DNA from: Porphyromonas pasteri
GTDB taxonomy: Bacteria > Bacteroidota > Bacteroidia > Bacteroidales > Porphyromonadaceae
Direction of reading: 5' to 3'
Length of the DNA: 64,000 nucleotides
NCBI RefSeq assembly: GCF_014647755.1
Contig: NZ_BMPU01000001.1
Location: 682,001-746,000 of the forward strand
In this document: in pieces, positions 23,347 through 33,102 of the stretch
How positions within the stretch are numbered: the first letter of the stretch is position 1
Layout: each line of letters begins with the position of its first letter
Program-made: the position numbers and the translations under genes
Notes under the pieces: model-generated
Database searches by the model: none
Seen by the model: only the letters and a program-made list of their open reading frames with translations
Told to the model about the DNA's origin: nothing

Positions 23347-23482
23347 CGCACCCCGAGTATAGGGTCTCCGATGCCACATCGCCCTATACATTATTATATA
23401 TGTAGGGAGTACCCTTCCCCGCTATCACAGCACTAAGGAAGCCCTCCCACTCCATCATACAAGAAGAAATAAAACAAGATAT

Positions 23483-26400
23483 ATGGGATTCATAGACCTA
23501 TTGTCGAAGCTATTCGGCAACAAATCACAGCGTGACCTCAAGGAGATCACGCCTTGGGTAGAGCGCGTCAAGGCCGTCTACCCCGAGATCGATGCACTGT
23601 CTGACGACGACCTGCGTGCCCGCACCGCCTCGCTCCGTCAGCGTATCAGCGACTACGTAGCCAGCGAACGTGCTGAGGTAGAAGAGCTCAAGGCCAGCGT
23701 CGAAGGCAAGGAGCTCGATGAGCGTGAAGCTATCTGGGCCAAGGTAGACAAGCTCGAGAAGGAGATCCTCGACAAGCTCGAGATCGTCCTCGACGAAGTC
23801 CACCCCGAGGCCTTCGCTATCGTCAAGAGCACGGGTCGCCGCTTCGCAGAGAACGCCGAGATCCGCGTCAAGGCTACGGACTTCGACCGCGACCTCAGCG
23901 TCAGCCACGACTTCGTCCGCATCGAGGATGATATGGCTATCTATCAGAACCACTGGCTCGCTGGTGGCAATGAGATCACCTGGGACATGGTGCACTACGA
24001 CGTGCAGCTCTTCGGGGGTACCGTCCTGCACAAGGGTAAGATCGCCGAGATGGCTACGGGGGAAGGTAAGACCCTCGTCGCTACGCTCCCTGTCTTCCTC
24101 AATGCCCTCACGGGTAATGGTGTCCACGTCGTCACGGTGAATGACTACCTCTCCAAGCGTGACTCGGAGTGGATGGGCCCACTGTACATGTTCCACGGCC
24201 TCAGCGTAGACTGTATCGACAAGCACCGCCCCAATACCCCTGAGCGTCGTGCAGCATACAACGCTGACATCACCTTCGGGACGAACAATGAGTTCGGCTT
24301 CGACTACCTGCGCGATAATATGGCTACCAGCCCCGAAGACCTCGTGCAGCGCCGTCACAACTATGCTATCGTCGACGAAGTGGACTCCGTCCTCATCGAC
24401 GATGCCCGTACGCCTCTCATCATCTCAGGCCCTGTGCCCAAGGGTGACGATCAGCTCTTCGAGCAGTTCCTCCCCAACGTAGAGACCGTCGTCGATGCGC
24501 AGCGCAAGCTCTGCCAGCAGCTCCTCATCGACGCGAAGAAAAAGATCTCTTCGTCAGACAAGAAGGAGCAGGAAGAAGGCTTCTTCCTCCTCTTCCGCAC
24601 CTACAAGGGTATGCCTAAGAGCAAGCCCCTCATCAAGTACCTCAGCGAACCTGGTATCAAGGCCGGTATGCTCAAGGTCGAGGAAGAGTATATGGCCGAC
24701 AACATGCGCCAGATGCACCTCGTCACCGATGAGCTTTACTTCGTCATCGACGAGAAGCACAATAGCATAGAGCTCTCCGACAAGGGTATCGACCTCCTGA
24801 CGCGCGGTACGGATGACCCCACCTTCTTCATCCTCCCCGATATCGCCAGCCTCCTGGCTGACCTGTCGAACCAAGGTCTCTCCCCCGAGGAGCTCGCCGA
24901 GCGCAAGGAAGCCCTCCTCTCTGACTATGCCATCAAGAGCGAGCGCGTGCACACCGTGAACCAGCTCCTCAAGGCCTATGCCCTCTTCGAGAAGGATGAC
25001 CAGTATGTCGTCATGGACAACAAGGTCATGATCGTCGACGAGCAGACAGGGCGTATCATGGACGGTCGCCGCTACTCCGACGGCCTGCACCAGGCTATCG
25101 AAGCTAAGGAGCGCGTCCACGTCGAGGCTGCTACCCAGACCTTCGCCACCATCACACTGCAGAACTACTTCCGTATGTACCACAAGCTCTCTGGTATGAC
25201 GGGTACGGCAGAGACCGAGGCAGGCGAACTCTGGGACATCTACAAGCTCGACGTCGTCGTCATCCCCACAAACCGCCCCATCGCTCGCCATGACCTCAAC
25301 GACCGTATCTACAAGACGGCCCGTGAGAAGTATGCAGCAGTCATCGAGGAGATCGTACGCCTCGTAGGCGAAGGCCGCCCCGTACTCGTCGGGACGACCT
25401 CAGTGGAGATCTCGCAGCTCCTAAGCAAGATGCTTGACCTGCGCAAGATCCCCCACAACGTCCTCAACGCTAAGCTCCACCAGAAGGAAGCTGAGATCGT
25501 AGCTCAGGCAGGTAAGCCCGGCGTCGTCACCATCGCCACCAACATGGCTGGTCGTGGTACCGACATCAAGCTGACGCCCGAGGTCAAGGCAGCCGGTGGT
25601 CTCGCGATCCTCGGTACCGAGCGTCACGAGTCTCGCCGTGTCGACCGCCAGCTCCGTGGTCGTGCAGGTCGTCAGGGTGACCCAGGTTCATCCGTCTTCT
25701 TCGTATCGCTCGAAGACCACCTGATGCGCCTCTTCGCCTCAGACCGCCTTGCCGCTATGATGGACAAGATGGGCTTCGAGGAAGGTGAAGTACTCGAGCA
25801 CAGCATGCTCAACAAGGCCGTCGAGCGTGCCCAGAAGAAGGTCGAGGAAAACAACTTCGGTATCCGTAAGCGCCTCCTCGAGTACGATGACGTGATGAAC
25901 TCCCAGCGTGAGGTCATCTACAAGCGCCGTCGCCACGCCCTCATGGGTGAGCGTATCGAGATGGACGTCATGAACACGCTCTACGATGCAGGGCGCCTGC
26001 TCATCGACACGCACCAGCCTGCCGAAGACTTCGAGGGCTTCACGACGGACATTATGCGTACTTTCGCTATGGAGTCTCCCTTCGACGAGCAGACCTTCCG
26101 CCGCACCAAGGCTGATGACCTCGCCGACCAGCTCTACGAAGCGGTAGAATCGACCTTCATGGCTCGTGCTAAGCAGATCGCCGATATCGCTTATCCTACG
26201 CTTCATCAGGTCTTCACCGAGCAGGGTCACGTCTATGAGCGCATCATGATCCCTCTGACCGACGGACGTATGGCCTACAACGTCAGCTGCAACCTCCGCG
26301 AAGCAGATGAGAGTGAAGGTCGCACGATCATGCGTGAGTTTGAGAAGGCTATCGTCCTGCACATCATCGACGAAGCTTGGAAGGAGCACCTGCGTGAGAT

Positions 26401-26785
26401 GGATGAGCTGCGTAACTCTGTGCAGAACGCCAGCTACGAAAACAAGGACCCTCTCCTCGTCTACAAGCTCGAGTCCTACGAGCTCTTCCGTGCGATGATC
26501 GAAGACATGAACCGCAAGACGGCCTCCGTCCTCATGCGTGTCCGACTCAACATCGCTCCTCCCGAGGAAGAAGCTCCCCGTCAGGTAGAGATCCGCGAAG
26601 CCGCCCCTGAGGTACAGCGCCCTGCGCCCCAGTACCACGAGCAGCGTCACGAAGTCGGTAGCCCCGAGGACCGCGAAGAGCAGCGCCGTACGCCTGCTCA
26701 GGCAGCCCACACGATCGGCCGCAACGACCTCTGTCCCTGCGGTAGCGGTAAGAAGTTCAAGCACTGCCACGGCAAGGGCTTCTAA
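23483..26785 (+). CDS. secA: Preprotein translocase ATPase SecA
   Basis: ATPase that drives proteins through SecYEG at the inner membrane. The 1100-residue protein has Walker [15 protein letters not shown] (about 190-203), the [20 protein letters not shown] Walker B segment, the preprotein cross-linking domain, [14 protein letters not shown] and [13 protein letters not shown] of the second nucleotide-binding domain, the helical scaffold, and the C-terminal zinc motif [14 protein letters not shown] that binds SecB/phospholipid. It is longer than the E. coli protein (901 residues) because of insertions, including a Lys/Glu-rich stretch at about 350-372, typical of Bacteroidetes SecA. Preceded by an A-rich leader and followed by a strong terminator, so probably monocistronic. 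Confidence 0.98.
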   Translation: MGFIDLLSKLFGNKSQRDLKEITPWVERVKAVYPEIDALSDDDLRARTASLRQRISDYVASERAEVEELKASVEGKELDEREAIWAKVDKLEKEILDKLEIVLDEVHPEAFAIVKSTGRRFAENAEIRVKATDFDRDLSVSHDFVRIEDDMAIYQNHWLAGGNEITWDMVHYDVQLFGGTVLHKGKIAEMATGEGKTLVATLPVFLNALTGNGVHVVTVNDYLSKRDSEWMGPLYMFHGLSVDCIDKHRPNTPERRAAYNADITFGTNNEFGFDYLRDNMATSPEDLVQRRHNYAIVDEVDSVLIDDARTPLIISGPVPKGDDQLFEQFLPNVETVVDAQRKLCQQLLIDAKKKISSSDKKEQEEGFFLLFRTYKGMPKSKPLIKYLSEPGIKAGMLKVEEEYMADNMRQMHLVTDELYFVIDEKHNSIELSDKGIDLLTRGTDDPTFFILPDIASLLADLSNQGLSPEELAERKEALLSDYAIKSERVHTVNQLLKAYALFEKDDQYVVMDNKVMIVDEQTGRIMDGRRYSDGLHQAIEAKERVHVEAATQTFATITLQNYFRMYHKLSGMTGTAETEAGELWDIYKLDVVVIPTNRPIARHDLNDRIYKTAREKYAAVIEEIVRLVGEGRPVLVGTTSVEISQLLSKMLDLRKIPHNVLNAKLHQKEAEIVAQAGKPGVVTIATNMAGRGTDIKLTPEVKAAGGLAILGTERHESRRVDRQLRGRAGRQGDPGSSVFFVSLEDHLMRLFASDRLAAMMDKMGFEEGEVLEHSMLNKAVERAQKKVEENNFGIRKRLLEYDDVMNSQREVIYKRRRHALMGERIEMDVMNTLYDAGRLLIDTHQPAEDFEGFTTDIMRTFAMESPFDEQTFRRTKADDLADQLYEAVESTFMARAKQIADIAYPTLHQVFTEQGHVYERIMIPLTDGRMAYNVSCNLREADESEGRTIMREFEKAIVLHIIDEAWKEHLREMDELRNSVQNASYENKDPLLVYKLESYELFRAMIEDMNRKTASVLMRVRLNIAPPEEEAPRQVEIREAAPEVQRPAPQYHEQRHEVGSPEDREEQRRTPAQAAHTIGRNDLCPCGSGKKFKHCHGKGF

Positions 26786-26812
26786 GCACTAAGGTCCCTA
26801 CACCTTATATAT

Positions 26813-26860
26813 AAGCTCGCCCCCAGCTCCCGATCGGGAGTTGTGGGCGAGCTTCTTTTT
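26813..26860 (+). terminator. Intrinsic terminator after secA
   Basis: Long hairpin: AAGCTCGCCC...CAGCTCCCGATCGGGAGTTG...GGGCGAGCTT (26813-26854), the inner arms CTCCCGAT/ATCGGGAG being a perfect palindrome, followed by CTTTTTT. Confidence 0.9.
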
Positions 26861-26915
26861 TGAGGCATTCCCCACTCATCTCTAAGTGCTATTCGTGCCT
26901 TGTGAGTAAAGCTTG

Positions 26916-26947
26916 TTGATAGTGTACGACGAAAAAACGTATCTTTG
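26916..26947 (+). promoter_or_regulatory. Promoter of the 2-oxo-acid dehydrogenase operon
   Basis: TTG (26916-26918), a 21-base spacer and TATCTTTG (26940-26947) match the Bacteroidetes promoter consensus. The ATG of the first gene is at 26983. Confidence 0.75.
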
Positions 26948-26982
26948 GAATGCTTTGTACACACACAAAAAGGACAATTAGA

Positions 26983-28341
26983 ATGAAGAACTTCGACATA
27001 GCCATCATCGGTGGCGGTCCTGCTGGCTACAATGCCGCAGCGAATGCTTCAGCCAACGGCCTTCAAGTAGTACTCTTTGAACACACAGCCCTCGGAGGCG
27101 TCTGCCTCAATGAAGGGTGCATACCAACGAAGACCCTACTCCACTCGGCCAACCTCCTCGACGAAATGCGCGAAAGCGCTGCTTATGGTATCCATGTAGA
27201 GGGAGCTATCTCCGCCAACTATGCAGAGATCGTTGCCCGCAAGGATAAGATCGTCAAGACCCTTACCGGAGGTGTCTCCTACAAGCTCAAGGGTGCTGGT
27301 GTCACGGTCGTCTCCAAGACTGCTCGCCTCACGGGCGAAGAGGGAGATCGTATCTTAGTCGCTACAGACGACGAGACCTATGCCGTGAGCTACGTCCTCC
27401 TTGCTACTGGTAGTGAGACTGCCATCCCTCCCATCCCTGGCCTCAGCGAAGTCGGCTACTGGACGAGCCGCGAGGCCCTCAGTGCCACGACACTCCCCAA
27501 GGACATCACGATCATCGGTGGTGGTGTCATCGGTATGGAGTTCGCTGGTATCTATACCTCCCTCGGTGTACCCGTACGTGTCATCGAGATGGCTCCCGAG
27601 ATCCTCGGCGCTATGGACAGCGAGACCTCGGGCATGCTTCGCAAGGAGTATGCACGACGTGGTATTCAGTTCTACCTCGAGACGAAGGTCACAGCAGTAT
27701 CTGCTGAGGGCGTAAGCATCGAGACGAAGGACGGGAAGACCGAAGTCCTCCCCACCTCGCAGATCCTTCTGAGCGTCGGCCGTCGTCCCGTGACGGATGG
27801 CTTAGGCCTTGAGACACTCTCTATCCAGATGAACCGCGCAGCCGTAGTGGTGAACGAGTACATGCAGACCTCCCACCCCCGCGTCTATGCCGCTGGTGAT
27901 ATCACAGGCTTCTCTATGCTCGCTCATACCGCTATCCGTGAGGGTGAGGTCGCTATCAACCATATCGTAGGTGGTAGTGATGACCGTATGCGCTACGACT
28001 CTGTACCTGCTGTCGTCTACATGCACCCCGAGATCGCTGGTGTCGGAGCTACCGAAGAGAAGCTCCGTGCCGAAGGCCGCTACTACCGCGTGCTCAAGCT
28101 CCCCATGGCCTATGCAGGACGCTACGTCGTAGAGAACGAGCAAGCCCCTGGGCTGTGTAAGGTCCTGGTCGACGAGAATGACACCATCCTCGGCTGCCAC
28201 ATCTTAGGGAATCCCGCATCGGAGCTCATCCTCCTGGCTGGTATTGCCGTCACCGACCGCTCCAGCATCGAGGACTTCCGACGCCACATCTTCCCTCACC
28301 CCACAGCAGGGGAGATCCTCCACGAGGTCCTCTTCTCCTAA
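26983..28341 (+). CDS. lpdA: Dihydrolipoyl dehydrogenase (E3)
   Basis: Flavoprotein that re-oxidises dihydrolipoamide on E2 and passes electrons to NAD+. The 452-residue protein starts at ATG 26983 (MKNFDIAIIGGGPAGYNAA), which places the dinucleotide fold at the N-terminus; the earlier ATG at 26950 lies only a few bases past the -7 box. Redox-active disulphide GGVCLNEGCIPTK (Cys41, Cys46), NAD-binding ITIIGGGVIGMEFAGIY, FAD-binding VYAAGDITGFSMLAH, and the C-terminal HPTAGEIL with the catalytic His-Glu pair are all present. First gene of an E3-E2-E1 operon whose order and fused E1 point to the branched-chain 2-oxo-acid type of complex. Confidence 0.96.
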   Translation: MKNFDIAIIGGGPAGYNAAANASANGLQVVLFEHTALGGVCLNEGCIPTKTLLHSANLLDEMRESAAYGIHVEGAISANYAEIVARKDKIVKTLTGGVSYKLKGAGVTVVSKTARLTGEEGDRILVATDDETYAVSYVLLATGSETAIPPIPGLSEVGYWTSREALSATTLPKDITIIGGGVIGMEFAGIYTSLGVPVRVIEMAPEILGAMDSETSGMLRKEYARRGIQFYLETKVTAVSAEGVSIETKDGKTEVLPTSQILLSVGRRPVTDGLGLETLSIQMNRAAVVVNEYMQTSHPRVYAAGDITGFSMLAHTAIREGEVAINHIVGGSDDRMRYDSVPAVVYMHPEIAGVGATEEKLRAEGRYYRVLKLPMAYAGRYVVENEQAPGLCKVLVDENDTILGCHILGNPASELILLAGIAVTDRSSIEDFRRHIFPHPTAGEILHEVLFS

Positions 28342-28395
28342 GAGCTACCTACCCACTCCATAGATATAATAGACACATCATATAAGCTAAATCTC

Positions 28396-29703
28396 ATGGC
28401 GACATTCGATATCAAAATGCCCAAGATGGGCGAGAGCGTAACCGAGTGTACGATCACCGTCCTCAACGTGAAGGTAGGGGACTACATCGAGGAGGACACA
28501 GACCTCTTCGAGATCACTTCTGCCAAGACGGCCGCTACGATCCCCTCCCCCGTAGCTGGTACGATCGTCAAGATCAACTATGCCGAAGGCGACACCGTCG
28601 CTGTCGGTGAGCCCGTCATCATCGTCGACACTTCGGGTCAGGCAGTAGCTCCTGCCACCCCAGCACCCGCAGCTGAGAAGGAAGCACCTGCTCCTGCCGC
28701 TGCCCCCACCCCATCCATTCCCGTCACCGATGTTCATCGTGGCACGGTAGAGCGCTGGTACTCACCAGTCGTCCTCGAGCGTGCTAAGGCCGCTAAGGTA
28801 AGTCAGGAAGAGCTGGACAAGATCCAAGGCACAGGCTTTGGCGGTCGCGTCAGCAAGGCCGACATCGTCCGCTACATCGAGCAGAAGAAGGGTGCACCCG
28901 CTCCTACTCCACGTGCAGAGCGCGCTGCAGCTCCTGCTCCCGCATCCGCATCCGCCGCTCGTCCTCAGGTCGCAGCTCCCGCTGTGCCCGTAGGTCCCGA
29001 TGACCGCGTGATCCCTATGGATCCTATCCGCCGTATCATCGCTGACCGCATGGTACAGTCGGTACAGGTAGCTCCTCACGTGACAAGCTTCCTCAAGGCC
29101 GATATCACAGATCTGGTAAAGTGGCGCGAAGCAGAGAAGGACAACTTCAAGAAGCGCGAAGGCTACTCACTGACGTACATGTCTCCCATCATCGAAGCGG
29201 TAGCCCGTGCACTGAAGGACTTCCCCCGCATCAATGCAGCTGTCGATGGGTACAACATCATCGAGCGTAAGCACGTCAACGTCGGTATGGCTGTAGCCCT
29301 GCCCGATGGCAATCTCGTCGTACCCGTCATCCGTGATGCCGACAAGCTGAGCCTTGCAGGTATCGCTGAGCAGGTAGCTCGCCTTGCAGACAAGAGCCGC
29401 AAGGGCCAGCTCACGCCAGACGAAATGTCCGGCGGCACGTTCACGATCTCGAACTACGGCTCCTCGGGCACGCTCTTCGGTACGCCGATCATCAACCAGC
29501 CTGAGTCCGCTATCCTCGGTATCGGGGCTATCGAAAAGGAACCCACGATCCTCGAGACACCTGCTGGTGACGTCATCGCCGTCCGCCACAAGATCTATCT
29601 CTCCTTCTCCTATGACCACCGTATCATCGATGGTATGCTCGGCGGCGCCTTCCTGCAGGCTGTAGCACGCTACCTCGAAGAATGGAAGACTAACAACGCA
29701 TAA
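28396..29703 (+). CDS. 2-oxo-acid dehydrogenase E2, dihydrolipoamide acyltransferase
   Basis: Core acyltransferase of the complex, 435 residues. One N-terminal lipoyl domain (1-77) with the lipoylated lysine at position 44 in the SAKTAA turn, an Ala/Pro linker (78-110), the E3/E1-binding domain (SPVVLERAKAAKVSQEELDKIQGTGFGGRVSKADI, given here only by its ends), a second Ala/Pro-rich linker, and the catalytic domain ending with the active-site SFSYDHRIIDG (His408, Asp412). One lipoyl domain and this sequence are typical of branched-chain (BkdB) rather than pyruvate E2. It lies 54 bp after lpdA and two bases before the E1 gene. Confidence 0.94.
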   Translation: MATFDIKMPKMGESVTECTITVLNVKVGDYIEEDTDLFEITSAKTAATIPSPVAGTIVKINYAEGDTVAVGEPVIIVDTSGQAVAPATPAPAAEKEAPAPAAAPTPSIPVTDVHRGTVERWYSPVVLERAKAAKVSQEELDKIQGTGFGGRVSKADIVRYIEQKKGAPAPTPRAERAAAPAPASASAARPQVAAPAVPVGPDDRVIPMDPIRRIIADRMVQSVQVAPHVTSFLKADITDLVKWREAEKDNFKKREGYSLTYMSPIIEAVARALKDFPRINAAVDGYNIIERKHVNVGMAVALPDGNLVVPVIRDADKLSLAGIAEQVARLADKSRKGQLTPDEMSGGTFTISNYGSSGTLFGTPIINQPESAILGIGAIEKEPTILETPAGDVIAVRHKIYLSFSYDHRIIDGMLGGAFLQAVARYLEEWKTNNA

Positions 29704-29705
29704 CC

Positions 29706-31751
29706 ATGAGCTCAGTAAAGAAGATATATGGGATCAAGACCACCGACAAGGAGACCCTTCGTCGCTGGTACTACCTCCTCTACCTCGGCCGCTGCCTTGA
29801 TGAAAAGGCGCCCAGCTACCTGCTACAGTCTATCGGGTGGCAGTTCCACGCCTCCAACGCTGGCCACGATGGTATCCAGCTCGCTATCGGACAGATCTTC
29901 CAGCGAGGCAAGGACCATCTCTTCCTCTACTACCGTGACCTGCTGGCAGCCCTGTCGGCTGGTATGACGGTCGAGGAGATGATCCTCAATGGTATCTCTA
30001 AGGCTACCGACCCCACGAGTGGTGGCCGACACATGTCTGACCACTACGCTAAGGTCGAATGGGGTATCCACAACATCTCCTCCTGCGTCGCTGCACATGA
30101 CTCTCAGGCTGTAGGTCTGGCACGTGCTCTCGACTACTATGGCGTAGACGGTGTGGCTATCGCTTCGCACGGGGAATCCTCCGCTTCCGAAGGCTACGTC
30201 TTCGAAGCCATCAACGGTGCAGCACGTGAGCGCCTCCCAGTCATCTTCGTCCTCCAGGGCAATGGCTATGGCATCTCCGTGCCTACGCACGAGCAGACGG
30301 CTAACCCACGCGTCGGGCAGAACTACGCTGGTATCCGCCATCTCAAGGTCCTCTTCTGCAATGGTAAGGACGTCTTCGACTCCATGAACACCATGGAGGC
30401 TGCACGTGAGTACGCTGTCAAGCACCGCACGCCTGTCGTCGTCACGGCAGACTGCGTACGTATCGGCGCACACTCCAACTCGGATAAGCACACGCTCTAC
30501 CGCAGCGAAGAAGAGCTGCAGCGCGCTCAGGCAGCAGACCCGCTGCCTAAGTTCCGCCGTATGCTCCTGCGCTACCATCGCTTCACCGAAGAAGAGCTAC
30601 AGGCTATCGAAGCAGAAGCACGCGAAGAGCTGAAGGTCGCTAACCGCAATGCCCTCAAGGCACCAGATCCCACGGCTGATACAGTCATGGAGTACGTCAT
30701 CGGCGAGGCTTACCCTGGCGACAAGTACGGCACGGGTATCCCCGATGGTTCGGGCGAACAGCTGACGCTCGTGCAGGCTATCAACAAGACCCTCAAGCAG
30801 GAGTTCCGTCACAATCCCGACACCTTCCTCTGGGGTCAGGACGTCGCTAACAAGGATAAGGGTGGCGTCTTCAACGTGACGAAGGGCATGCTTCAGGAGT
30901 TCGGCAACAAGCGTATCTTCAACGCTCCTATCGCTGAAGACTACATCGTAGGTACGGCGAACGGTATGAGCCGCTTCAGCGACAAGATCCGTATCGTCAT
31001 CGAAGGGGCTGAGTTCTCCGACTACTTCTGGCCTGCTATGGAGCAGTTCGTGAACTCCACGCACGACTTCTGGCGCAGCAATGGGCAGTACTCTCCCAAT
31101 ATCACCATCCGCCTCTCTACGGGTGGCTATATCCAAGGTGGTCTGTACCACTCACAGAGTGTCGAAGGTGTCCTGACAACCTTCCCTGGTGCTCGCGTAG
31201 TTTATCCTTGCTTCTCGGACGACGCTGCTGGGCTTCTCCGTACGGCGATGCGCTCACGCGGTGTCACGGTCTTCCTCGAGCCCAAGGCACAGTACAATAG
31301 TGCTGAGTCTGCCTCCGTCATCCCCGAAGACTTCGAAGTTCCCTTCGGCAAGGCACGTATCCGCCGCGAAGGGACGGATGCTACGCTCATCACCTACGGA
31401 AATACGCTCCACTTCGCTCTCAATGTCGCTGAGCGCATCCAGAAAGACCTCGGCAAGAGCATCGAAGTCATCGACCTTCGCTCGCTCGTACCCTGGGATG
31501 AAGAGACCGTCTATGCCTCTATCCGCAAGACGTCCAAGGCGCTCATCGTACACGAAGACCGCGTCTTCGGTGGCTTCGGTGCAGAGCTCGCGGCTTCGAT
31601 CGCCAAGAAGGCCTTCCGTGATCTGGATGCCCCCATCTTCCGTGTCGGGGCACTCTCCACGCCCGTAGGCTTCCACAAGTGCTTTGAGCTGACGACCCTG
31701 CCCAGCGAAGACAAGATCTACGCCGCAGCTAAGGAGCTCATCGAATACTAA
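29706..31751 (+). CDS. 2-oxo-acid dehydrogenase E1, alpha and beta subunits fused
   Basis: Thiamine-diphosphate-dependent decarboxylase, 681 residues. The N-terminal half is E1 alpha (YRDLLAALSAG, GRHMSDHYA, HGESSASEGYVFEAINGA with the ThDP/Mg site, LQGNGYGISVPTHEQT), the C-terminal half E1 beta starting near TLVQAINKTLKQEF (WGQDVANKDKGGVFNVTKG, PIAEDYIVGTANGMS, CFSDDAAGLLRTAMRS, VIDLRSLVPWDEETV). Separate alpha and beta genes are the rule in Gram-positives and proteobacteria; the fused form is common in Bacteroidetes. Likely substrate: branched-chain 2-oxo acids, giving branched acyl-CoA for iso/anteiso fatty acids (inference from family and context). ThDP dependence links it to the thiamine operon at 56.7 kb. 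Confidence 0.94.
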   Translation: MSSVKKIYGIKTTDKETLRRWYYLLYLGRCLDEKAPSYLLQSIGWQFHASNAGHDGIQLAIGQIFQRGKDHLFLYYRDLLAALSAGMTVEEMILNGISKATDPTSGGRHMSDHYAKVEWGIHNISSCVAAHDSQAVGLARALDYYGVDGVAIASHGESSASEGYVFEAINGAARERLPVIFVLQGNGYGISVPTHEQTANPRVGQNYAGIRHLKVLFCNGKDVFDSMNTMEAAREYAVKHRTPVVVTADCVRIGAHSNSDKHTLYRSEEELQRAQAADPLPKFRRMLLRYHRFTEEELQAIEAEAREELKVANRNALKAPDPTADTVMEYVIGEAYPGDKYGTGIPDGSGEQLTLVQAINKTLKQEFRHNPDTFLWGQDVANKDKGGVFNVTKGMLQEFGNKRIFNAPIAEDYIVGTANGMSRFSDKIRIVIEGAEFSDYFWPAMEQFVNSTHDFWRSNGQYSPNITIRLSTGGYIQGGLYHSQSVEGVLTTFPGARVVYPCFSDDAAGLLRTAMRSRGVTVFLEPKAQYNSAESASVIPEDFEVPFGKARIRREGTDATLITYGNTLHFALNVAERIQKDLGKSIEVIDLRSLVPWDEETVYASIRKTSKALIVHEDRVFGGFGAELAASIAKKAFRDLDAPIFRVGALSTPVGFHKCFELTTLPSEDKIYAAAKELIEY

Positions 31752-31770
31752 CCCCAAAAGCAACGACAAT

Positions 31771-32280
31771 ATGAAGACTATAGGACTGCTCTACAGCAAG
31801 AGCACAGCCTACACCGCCGAGCTGGGAGAGCGTATCGCTGCAGCCTGGGGGAAAGGGATCGAATATGTAGACATCGACACGGCGCATCTGGCTGACGTCG
31901 AGAAGCACGCAGCTCTCATCCTCGGTACGCCTACCTACTTCAACGGCGAGCTACCTTCGGCTTGGGACGAATTCCTTCCCGAGATCGAGGACGCTGACTT
32001 CTCCGGCAAGCTCGTAGCTATCTACGGCCCCGGCAATCAGGTAGAGACCCCCGTCAGCTTTGCTGATGGCGTGGGTATCCTCGCCAGGTACTTCGAAGAG
32101 CTGGGTGCTGAAGTCGTCGGCCGCACGTCGCGCGAAGGCTACGAGTACGAGCATTCACTCGCCGAGTGCGGTGATCAGTTCGTCGGCCTCATCGTCGATC
32201 CCACGAATCAGCCTGAGCTTACCGACGCCCGCCTCACCGCTTGGATCAAGCAGGTCAAGAAGGAATTTGGCGTAAAGTAA
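31771..32280 (+). CDS. Flavodoxin-like protein with altered FMN loops
   Basis: A 169-residue cytoplasmic flavodoxin fold, last gene of the dehydrogenase operon (19 bp after E1, before a strong terminator). The overall flavodoxin pattern is clear: LLYSKSTAYTAELGERIA phosphate loop, ILGTPTYFNGELPSAWDEFLPEI with the ring-stacking region, and YGPGNQVETPVSFADGVGIL. However, the phosphate loop reads S-T-A-Y-T where the family has T-G-N-T, and the second flavin loop reads GPGNQ where GLGDQ is usual. It may still bind FMN with changed potential, or may have diverged. Its position suggests it takes or supplies electrons for the complex or a partner oxidoreductase; this is inference. Confidence 0.85.
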   Translation: MKTIGLLYSKSTAYTAELGERIAAAWGKGIEYVDIDTAHLADVEKHAALILGTPTYFNGELPSAWDEFLPEIEDADFSGKLVAIYGPGNQVETPVSFADGVGILARYFEELGAEVVGRTSREGYEYEHSLAECGDQFVGLIVDPTNQPELTDARLTAWIKQVKKEFGVK

Positions 32281-32320
32281 GGCGCACGTAGAGGCCACGC
32301 CTCTATTTGCTATCCATCGC

Positions 32321-32377
32321 AAGTCCGCCCCCTCAGCGCGCCCACGACAGTGGTGCAGCGTCTGAGGGGGCGGACTT
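32321..32377 (+). terminator. Intrinsic terminator of the 2-oxo-acid dehydrogenase operon
   Basis: Perfect 16-base inverted repeat AAGTCCGCCCCCTCAG (32321-32336) with CTGAGGGGGCGGACTT (32362-32377), 25-base loop, then TTCT. Downstream, 32421-32442 holds a further GCACGGC/GCCGTGC hairpin; the rest of 32443-32587 shows nothing I recognise. Confidence 0.9.
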
Positions 32378-32587
32378 TTCTATTCGGACCTATTGAGCTC
32401 AGCGAGCGAAGGGGCTTGTTGCACGGCGAAAAGTAGCCGTGCCGAGCGAGCAAAAGGAACGTGATCCCTCCTCTCACCATCGCTACTGCACGGACGGAAC
32501 TACTGAAGTCGGCGAGAAAAGGTGCTTGACTTCGTGCGCTTTCCTCCTTGAGTTCGCAGCAGAAAATACGGTTAACTTCAAAAAATC

Positions 32588-32705
32588 AACCGTATGAATG
32601 TGCACATTTATACGTATCAACCTACGAATTTATACGTATTAATCTTCAGATTTATACGTATTAATCGCCGAAATAATACGTATTAATTCCCACATTAATA
32701 CGTAT
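32588..32705 (+). repeat. 22-bp periodic array, core TAATACGTATTA
   Basis: ATACGTAT starts at 32610, 32632, 32654, 32676 and 32698 (all steps 22 bp), preceded at 32588 by the degenerate AACCGTAT. Flanks extend the core to TTATACGTATTAA or TAATACGTATTA. The linkers are AT-rich and partly alike. The array stands in the 820-bp gap between the flavodoxin operon and the YfhO gene. Confidence 0.92.
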
Positions 32706-32733
32706 AAATTGCCACAAAGCTACTTAAGAATCG

Positions 32734-32867
32734 TCGGCTTCTTCCTTATGAAGATGCACGAACTTCAGGAAGAAACTTCACCCACGTAAGCTGGTTCCCT
32801 CGGCATCTTCCTTATGAATGCACACGAACTTCAAGAAGTGACTTCGCCCACGTAAGCTGCTTTCCTC
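32734..32867 (+). repeat. Two-copy tandem repeat of about 66 bp
   Basis: TCGGCTTCTTCCTTATGAAG... (32734-32799) and TCGGCATCTTCCTTATGAAT... (32800-32867) are imperfect copies; both contain CACGAACTTCA-GAAG, ACTTC-CCCACGTAAGCTG. No reading frame is convincing here. A weak AAGCCC/GGGCTT hairpin with a T run follows at 33005-33048 before the next promoter. Confidence 0.7.
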
Positions 32868-33051
32868 GGTTAGTTGAGGTGTTTCGGTTAAGACAGCACC
32901 GCAGTCAAGGCACCTTCCACCCCATGGGAGGCGCTGCGCGAGATCGTCGTCCATGCCCATGCGCAGTGACTTTCGATGACGAGCCATTAGCATCCTCCGC
33001 TCGGAAGCCCTTTCCTGAGGGCATCACTCACGGTGCATGGGGGCTTTTTAG

Positions 33052-33059
33052 TACCTTTG
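33052..33059 (+). promoter_or_regulatory. Promoter -7 box for the YfhO gene
   Basis: TACCTTTG, 43 bases before the GTG start at 33103. Confidence 0.65.
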
Positions 33060-33102
33060 GGGCGAGATATGTTTGTTTGGTTCGTAATTAATTAGATCAT
33101 AC

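Noticed and set aside
25739-26770. 343-residue antisense frame opposite the 3' part of secA
   Set aside because: Shadow of secA with no domain or start signals.
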